A DNA stretch of 64,000 nt from Antedon mediterranea (taxonomy: Eukaryota; Echinodermata; Crinoidea; Comatulida; Antedonidae): NCBI RefSeq assembly GCF_964355755.1, contig NC_092675.1, positions 1,865,001 to 1,929,000 of the forward strand, written 5' to 3'. Both the position numbers and the translations under genes were made by a program. Below are positions 58,801 to 64,000 of this stretch, in pieces (the first letter of the stretch is position 1; each line of letters opens with the position of its first letter). Under the pieces are notes generated by a model. It made no database searches and was not told the DNA's origin. It saw only the letters and a list, made by a program, of their open reading frames with translations.

Positions 58801-59855
58801 AGTACAGTTGATGAAACAGACATGCGCAAGAATTGTTGATACAACTAATAATACAGATGGCAGTATATTACACACGATAGATAAAGTAAGTATAATTCAT
58901 GTTCGAAGACATTTTCTAAAGCTCTGTCTACACTATCAAAATAGTTTGACAAAAAAGTGTGATGGGATAAATATGGTAGTGATATGCCCAAATATGGTAG
59001 TGATATGATATCATCATGTCCATATATGGGCACATCACATTTTTTTGTAACATAAAGTTTGATAGTGTAGACAGAGCTTCAGAATGTAAGCCTAGCTACC
59101 TTATTATGCGAAATGTATGACGTGTTTTGTACGCATGCTCTCATTCTTCAATCAATTCATGTGACAGTACAATGGTTTAATAACACAATTTCTTAAATTC
59201 AGGTACTGCAAGCGCCACAATTGGAAGTCTACGATACTATCTCCCGAGATGACCGGTTTTCAACTTTAATCAGCCTAATAAACAATTTTGATGACGTAAA
59301 AGAAATATTGAATCGTGACGATGTTACGTTTTTGGCGCCAACCAACGATGCCTTCGCGAAGTTTAAAAATGTAGAAGATATGACGAGAGATGAGCAAAGA
59401 AGGGTACTTCTCTACCATATTGTAAACAGTAAGTTAAATAAAGTTATTGCTATTATTTAAATTATTATCAAAAAATGTGATGTTTCCAAATATGGTAGTG
59501 ATATGCCCAAATATGGTAGTGATATGACATCATCATGTCCATATATGGGCACATCACATTTTTTGTCACATGAGGTTTGATAGTGTAGACAGAGCTCTAG
59601 GCTAATAATTACCGGAAATGCTACAGTATTAAAATATGAATATTAATATCAAATTGTTTATCATTTTTAGGGAGACAATGTTGCGACGAATTTGTTCCAC
59701 CAATATTCCCAGGTAGAAAGATGACTGCGGTTGGTGAAACTGTCTTAGTTCAACGTGTACGCAGCGGTTACGGAGCCGTAAACCGATCAAGAATTACGGA
59801 ATGTGATATTACAGCGACGAACGGTGTTATTCATATAATAAATGCAGTTCTTTAA
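40847..59855 (+). CDS. Secreted mosaic matrix-like protein: acidic repeats, seven six-Cys modules, two FAS1 domains; 28 exons
   Basis: Exons: 40847-40967, 42884-44413, 45216-45248, 45494-45590, 49535-49647, 50179-50260, 51080-51121, 51398-51513, 51948-52020, 52246-52299, 52386-52492, 52753-52788, 52952-53027, 53401-53451, 53811-53935, 54356-54908, 55238-55276, 55422-55531, 55619-55958, 56371-56415, 56711-57097, 57241-57285, 57447-57568, 58060-58178, 58281-58403, 58790-58885, 59203-59428 and 59671-59855. The total is 5046 nt, 1681 aa, with phase consistent at every junction. Order: signal peptide (MRALFYITLLALPLIFA), acidic then Gln/Arg-rich stretch, twelve 29-aa repeats, seven six-Cys modules (about residues 560-1430) with Ser/Gly/Thr-rich linkers before modules 5, 6 and 7, then two FAS1 domains (about 1433-1681). 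The second FAS1 is clear (TFLAPTNDAFAKF, LLYHIVN, TNGVIHIINAVL-stop). There is no transmembrane helix. FAS1 proteins are extracellular adhesion or matrix proteins; a matrix or adhesive role here is inferred. No orthologue is recognised. Confidence 0.85.
41935..42475. repeat. 80-bp tandem array, seven copies, with a tRNA-like B box
   Basis: CGATCC landmarks fall at 41951, 42031, 42111, 42191, 42268, 42348 and 42425, so the unit is 80 bp with two 77-bp variants. Each unit contains TCACAGGATTCGAACCCACC, whose complement GGGTTCGAATCC fits the pol III B-box / T-arm consensus. It lies in intron 1 of the mosaic-protein gene. Short minus-strand open frames here are repeat artefacts. Confidence 0.9.
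43168..44211 (+). repeat. Coding minisatellite: twelve 87-bp units (29-aa acidic repeats)
   Basis: Each unit encodes VAAGGDSSAEETQQTAANVG followed by GAQPVVAAD, with changes confined to a few sites (EETQQ/EDTQK/EGTQT, AAN/AEN). Codons are kept almost identical between units, pointing to recent expansion or homogenisation. The repeats are acidic and lack Cys and aromatic residues. Long open frames on the minus strand across this tract are artefacts of its 3n periodicity. Confidence 0.97.
44497..45037. mobile_element. MITE family B, long copy (mosaic-gene intron 2)
   Basis: Left TAAAGCTGTATTGTGCCATG, right AAAGGGACAATACATCTTTA, with AAAGTTAATAACTATTATAA inside. At about 540 bp it is longer than the 16303 copy and carries unrelated central sequence. 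Confidence 0.55.
45963..46097. mobile_element. MITE family A, left part, split by a LINE
   Basis: TTAAGCTCTGTCTACACTAT through GGGCACATCACAAACTAG matches the family up to its 3' quarter. The missing right end appears 3.1 kb downstream at 49214-49232, on the far side of the LINE. Confidence 0.88.
46098..49213 (+). mobile_element. Non-LTR retrotransposon (CR1/Jockey-type LINE), 5'-truncated, ORF intact
   Basis: About 3.1 kb. One uninterrupted frame ends at TAA 48757-48759. It starts inside the apurinic-type endonuclease (LGVVYRLPE, SGDFNINLL, SDISDHFPVF) and continues through the reverse transcriptase: KVIPIYKKEDPHHFNNYRPI, YGFRKKYSTDLALLD, LSKAFDTINHDIL, GVPQGSILGPLLF and the catalytic FADDT. 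The C-terminal region includes LKHIFPQKTLLTLYNT and YYFGPKLWTSL. The 3' end is AT-rich, with a (TA)n run and AATAAATAAACGAAACGAAA. The first half of the endonuclease and any ORF1 are missing. The lack of stops implies recent insertion. It lies in intron 4 of the mosaic-protein gene, in the same orientation. The apparent start at 46006 is inside the disrupted MITE and is not the element's own. Confidence 0.9.
49214..49232. mobile_element. MITE family A, right part, displaced by the LINE
   Basis: ATAGTGTAGACAGACATAA resumes the family's right TIR directly after the LINE's A-rich tail, completing the copy begun at 45963. Confidence 0.8.
49355..49485. mobile_element. MITE family C, diverged copy
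   Basis: CAAGCGCAACGCAACTGATT and GACCAATCGCAAGCGACAGT are inverted as TTCGCTTGCGATTGGTCAAC and TTGCGTTACAATTACGTCCT, ending AGTAGGAACCA. It lies about 50 bases upstream of exon 5 of the mosaic-protein gene. Confidence 0.65.
51531..51660. mobile_element. MITE family A, eroded copy (mosaic-gene intron 8)
   Basis: TTAAGCTCTGTTTACACTAC at the left and AGTTTGATAGTGTAGACAAG at the right. It starts 18 bases after the exon-8 donor. Confidence 0.82.
57800..57970. mobile_element. MITE family C, intact copy
   Basis: TGGTTCCCACTAGAACGTAA at the left is inverted as CGTCGCTAGTGGGAACCA at the right. Longer internal arms (CGTAACGCAAGGACGTAAAC / TTGCGTTACGTCCTTGCGTT; ACCAATGACAAGCGA / TCGCTTGTGATTGGT) make almost the whole 171 bp one hairpin. 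Mosaic-gene intron 23. Confidence 0.85.
58917..59079. mobile_element. MITE family A, complete copy upstream of mosaic-gene exon 27
   Basis: TAAAGCTCTGTCTACACTAT and AAGTTTGATAGTGTAGACAG are both intact, with two CAAATATGGTAGTGATATG-type blocks. It ends about 120 bases before exon 27. Confidence 0.92.
59468..59597. mobile_element. MITE family A, left-truncated copy downstream of exon 27
   Basis: It starts inside the element (ATCAAAAAATGTGATGTTTC) and keeps CCATATATGGGCACATCACA and the right TIR GTTTGATAGTGTAGACAGAG. It begins about 40 bases after the exon-27 donor. Confidence 0.87.
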
Positions 59856-61637
59856 CCTTGAAATTATATTGGGATATTTAATGATGATTCATTCTGATTT
59901 ATCAACAGAAAGCAACTTTTTGGACAATTTTTTTAAAAATAGTTTCTTCTTTATAAATATATTGGTCTCTTTTTCTTCAATTTGCCATTTAGAATCTGAG
60001 TTTTGTAAATAGGACTGTAATGTCTTTCTTCAAGAAAACGTTTAAATGATGCAGAAAATAACAAGAATATTAAGAGAGATCTTTAACTGCAACATTTTGT
60101 ACTACAACTATTTATATATTGCATAAAAAGCAATGAGAGTGAAAACACATTAAATAATGGGCAAAACGCTTGAAAATATAATAAATTGGATGGTTCTTAA
60201 TATCATAGTTAATCATAGTAGTTATGTGTGTTATGTGATAGTAGAACTAGTAGAAAGTAACTGAATTACTGTAAATACTGAATGACTTCAATTTGATAGG
60301 TAGACAATAGTATTGAAAAGAATAAACATTGCAATAACAATTGTATTACATTGTTACATTTTAATATAAGTGCTTATTCGTCGCGTGCGAGCAACGCGAC
60401 TCTACAGCTCACGATGTCGGTCGGTTGGTCGGTAACACTAACTTGAGCACGCGACTTTTTATGTGATTGCATGTATTCTCAACGTTGCTTCCTAGTAATG
60501 TCATTTGCTTTTGATTTTTAACTTCTTACATTAAATATAGTGGTCTATATAGAATGTTTTCATTATTAAAACGAAAATTCTGAGTTTCATTTCTTTTGTT
60601 TGGGAGACTATGTATCAATTTTATTTTTTAGAAAGAAATAATAATAATGTGCTCTACCAGTTTTTCCATTTAAAAAAAATACATTATCAATCTATCTATT
60701 TCATTCTGTATATTATAGGCTACCGGTATTCTGTTTTCGAAATATACACTTTATTAATACATTCTTGACAAATTATTTAGAAGGTATATTTGGGCACAAG
60801 ATAATTATAGTTTATTATGGCCTATGTTAAAGCTAAATTCAGAATCATAACTACTGTAAAACCCAAAAGTACCTTAAATCAATATAAAGCAGGTAACGTA
60901 ACTAGGACTACAGTAAAACAATTTTCGTGACTTGAAATCTGCCATAATCCTGAGATTATATCATCAACTACCGGATTTGTTCAGGGATATTCATTTGGCT
61001 TACTTTTATCTTATGATAAAGCATAACGATAATTCACTATTTGTTTGTATACGCCTTTCCCACGATTTGGCAAACACATTCATTGTCATAATATCGTTAA
61101 ACTACAAGGTTGGCGAACCACATTGTAGCAAACACCAACTATATATCTAATAACGTCATGCGTATTTCTATGATAATTTTCCCTCCGCATATTTCATTAG
61201 ATCATACCTTGGATTGTCAATGTTAATATTTCCTTGTAGGCCTACTATAAAATCGTTCTTTACCGAATTAGTTATGCGGATAGGTTTGATATTCGATTCG
61301 CAAATAGGACACACATCTTTGATTTGGGTTAAATCACATCATATGGCTACGATTTTTTGGCTCAATATTAAGGAACCTATTAGCAATATTATGGATGAAT
61401 GGATAATACCAGTCGAAATTCCATAAAGTAGTTGATTCTATAGCATTCCTAACGCAGGCTGGATGAGGTGGTATTGCAACGTTGACAACTGTATACAAAC
61501 TCATACTTCACTGATAGTCCGAAAACCTATTTGCAATTGTATCCAACATTTAGATCACAGAGATACAGACCAGACGACACCCAACTAACCCTTCAGTGGC
61601 TAAGCATCATTTCTCCAGAGTTTACTTACTTAGGATT
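59856..61637. other. Intergenic: 3' UTR of the mosaic gene and upstream of the next gene
   Basis: No gene seen. AATAAA at 60321-60326 is a possible poly(A) signal for the mosaic gene. A GC-richer patch (CGTCGCGTGCGAGCAACGCG, about 60380-60460) looks like a repeat fragment but no second copy was noticed. Confidence 0.35.
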
Positions 61638-63823
61638 ATGAATTTGCAGACAGTGTTTATTTTGGTCAGTTGTCTGTGGGCTACAGTAGGACCTGCTGTA
61701 AAGTTAGTTGTAGCAGGCGACCAGGAAATTGGATCAAGTAGTACGGAAACTGGGGTAAGTGTGTGAGCTAGCCTTAAATCGCACTCGGAACACTATCGAA
61801 TTTAACATTAAGCTACATTTATTTAGCTACATGGTATTTATCTAACATATTTAATCGTTATTTTCTCTATTAATTTATATTATGTTAATGTTTTAGTTAA
61901 TGTAGGCATATTCATAATTGAAAAGTACTAAAACAGATTTTCATTTATATCCTTAAATACCGGTAAACTTATTTAAAAAAGGATGAGAAAGAAATATAAT
62001 ATTGTAACGCAGTTTGTTTCGGGTTGTGGGTGGTATGGGTGGTGCCTGGATTATTGTGTTGTGTTTTTTGGTGTGTTTATCATGTGTGATTTTCATTGCA
62101 ATTTTGGTTTGATTAACTTGAAGCTTTCTTAAATCATGGAGGAAATATATCTGTATGTATTTTCTCCATGCTTAAATTTTCCTTTAATTTTGTAATGGTT
62201 GGTTTTTTCAATGTTGTCAAATGCCACTTCACTGATATCAGTGTTCTATGTCCAAATGAAAATAATTACATGCTATTATTCAGAAACAATTACCAACTAT
62301 GATGCTTTTATTGTTCCACATTCTGAACATCAATGTTATTAACACTATTTTAGTAATGCCAATATATTACAATTTATGTAAAACACGAACAGTGATTACA
62401 CGAAAACAACTAATCATTAATATCTAGCTGCTAAGTAAGATTGAATGTTAATAATGATTTAAATAGAATTTTAGTGCACTTGTCATATTGACGGAAATGA
62501 CCAAAACTAAAAAAAACCCTGATAAAATCGTGTAATAATAGTTATTGACCTTGAGAATACCATCATGTCATATTTCTTTTCTATCTATCCGACCAAAAAT
62601 AATAATCAAATTTGCTTATAAAAGATCCTAATAATATAAATAAATATAGAAATAAAATGATACTTATAATGACAAAATAAATAAATAAATAAATAAATGA
62701 AACTATAATCATAACCTGCTAAACCACTGGGAATTAAGAAACTAAATTTTAAATGCATTTTACCATGACCGGTGAAGGGCAAACCCGTCTGATAGTATCT
62801 TTAAAAAAAAATGGCGAATTCCATTGAGTTGGATTTTATCATCTAGGCCTATAGTTTCGCTCTCGATCCCAACACCAGTCGTAGGCCTATACGCACAAGT
62901 GTTGAGCATAAGCTTAAGATAGGGCTTAATTCGAATTGGTTAGGTCTACTGGAACAGTGCAACACAGCAAGTTAAATAATATTCACGACTCACTGCCCAT
63001 ATAACATTTTTCATAATATAATTAATTAATCAATAAAATATGACGTCACAATAAATAAATCTAGTATAATAATGTGGACGAACGAACTTTGTAAAGCAAA
63101 TGATTGTTTTTTTTAACGTGACTCGAAATGTCACGCAATATGTATCCTTTTTGGATGAAGTCCAACGGATTCAACCAGCATCTGCCAATTCAGTTAGTCA
63201 ACCCATGATCTGTTTCTTTTCATCTGTAACATTATACGCTGGTGACAATCTATCAGTTTTATTTTCTTTCATATTTACTTTATTGTTCCTATTTGTTTGT
63301 TCCATTTCTGCTGACCTCATACAACTTTGTGAAACATGCGAAGAGAGTAGAGTGTGAACTAGAGGACTGGAAATGACATGTCACGAGTTAACTTAATAGT
63401 CATAGAAATATTATATAAACTCTCTGATGCAATCAATTTATACAATTTCACAAATACAGGTATGATAAAAGTCAATGATTTACATAATACTATAACACTT
63501 TTTTTCCCAGAAAATATTCTGGAGACAAAAGAATTTTAACCGTAGACAATCGAATAATCTGAGATATGGATTACGGATTGATAGTCGTAGCAGTAGCAGT
63601 AGTTCAAAAGAAGTATTAAATGTTCAAAGGAATTTCATCAAAATCCGAAATCGGCCGGTAAACAGTATTTCAAGACACGGTACACCAGAGAAAGGTGTTC
63701 ACCCTTCTCTGGGACAACGAACTCACATAAAGAGAACAACACAAAAACCGAATACGTTATACGAATACGTTCACACTACAACCAATTCACTCTCTCCTGC
63801 TACAAACCATGCCGCCCGAAAAG
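61638..63823 (+). CDS. Secreted basic protein, first two exons; continues beyond the window
   Basis: Exon 1 (61638-61754, 39 codons, phase 0 donor GTAAGT) encodes a signal peptide (MNLQTVFILVSCLWATVGPA) followed by VKLVVAGDQEIGSSSTETG. Exon 2 (63511-63823, after a TTTTTTTCCCAG acceptor, phase 1 donor GTATGA) adds 104 open codons rich in Arg, Lys, Asn, Ser and Thr, including SRSSSSSSKE and GVHPSLGQRTHIKRTTQKPN. No domain is recognised. The layout (signal-peptide exon, long first intron, low-complexity exon ending in phase 1) resembles the start of the mosaic gene at 40847, its upstream neighbour on the same strand, so a tandem relative is possible. The rest lies past base 64000. Confidence 0.6.
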
Positions 63824-64000
63824 GTATGATTTTCCATTTTAAGCGATTTTAGCAATAACATCTTCCTTTCTGTATTTTTTTGGCTTATAATTGGTCACCA
63901 ACAACTGAAGCGCATTGTAAATTTTACATAGTTAAGTCAAGGTTTTGCGTGGGATATTGATGTCATTACAAAATCACGCGTATGGCTGATGAGATTGGTA

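Noticed and set aside
63100-63357. 85-codon frame in the intron of the last gene
   Set aside because: Hydrophobic chance frame within an intron, no family resemblance, no splice sites in agreement.
1-64000. CRISPR arrays, operons, prokaryotic promoters, functional tRNA or rRNA genes
   Set aside because: None supported. The sequence is eukaryotic, its direct repeats are satellites, and the tRNA-like pieces lack acceptor stems.

Overview
The window is animal nuclear DNA. It is AT-rich, its genes are broken into short exons with GT/AG introns, and it is full of short palindromic transposons, tRNA-derived SINEs and LINE remnants. There are no prokaryotic features. The gene set suggests a marine invertebrate deuterostome: a glucokinase-regulatory-protein homologue, a FAM187-like Ig protein, an invertebrate gustatory-receptor-like protein, and large secreted mosaic proteins. 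An echinoderm or other ambulacrarian is my best guess, but the species cannot be read from the sequence. Exon structures below were assembled by eye from splice sites, phase continuity and protein resemblance. In every gene described as complete, the exon lengths sum to a whole number of codons.

Layout. 1-6 kb (+): the last ten exons of a NIPA-like magnesium transporter. 6-8.8 kb: repeats. 8.9-11.3 kb (-): a complete four-exon gustatory-receptor-like 7TM gene (419 aa). 11.9-13.7 kb: a dead LINE reverse transcriptase and a frameshifted protein-kinase fragment. 15.1-25.9 kb (+): a complete 16-exon GCKR homologue (600 aa). 26-28.5 kb: no gene seen. 28.5-30.4 kb (-) and 30.8-38.1 kb (+): a head-to-head pair of Ig-domain membrane proteins, one of 176 aa with a single Ig domain and one FAM187-like protein of 902 aa carrying a very long charged insertion. 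40.8-59.9 kb (+): a 28-exon gene for a 1681-aa secreted mosaic protein. 61.6 kb to the edge (+): the first two exons of another secreted, basic protein.

The most interesting object is the 40.8-59.9 kb gene. In order, it encodes a signal peptide, a Gln/Arg-rich stretch, twelve 29-residue acidic repeats, seven copies of an unrecognised six-cysteine module (C-x-C ... C ... CC ... C), Ser/Gly/Thr-rich linkers, and two C-terminal fasciclin (FAS1) domains. Most modules are encoded by a phase 1-2-2-1 exon set, the mark of duplicated symmetric 1-1 exon units. The protein looks like an extracellular-matrix or adhesive protein; that function is inferred.

Mobile DNA: one palindromic MITE family (TIR beginning about AGCTCTGTCTACACTATCAA) has about 16 copies here. 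One copy is split by a nearly intact CR1/Jockey-type LINE (46.1-49.2 kb) lying in an intron of the mosaic gene. At least two other MITE families, single palindromes, SINEs, and 12-, 17-, 80- and 87-bp tandem arrays are also present.
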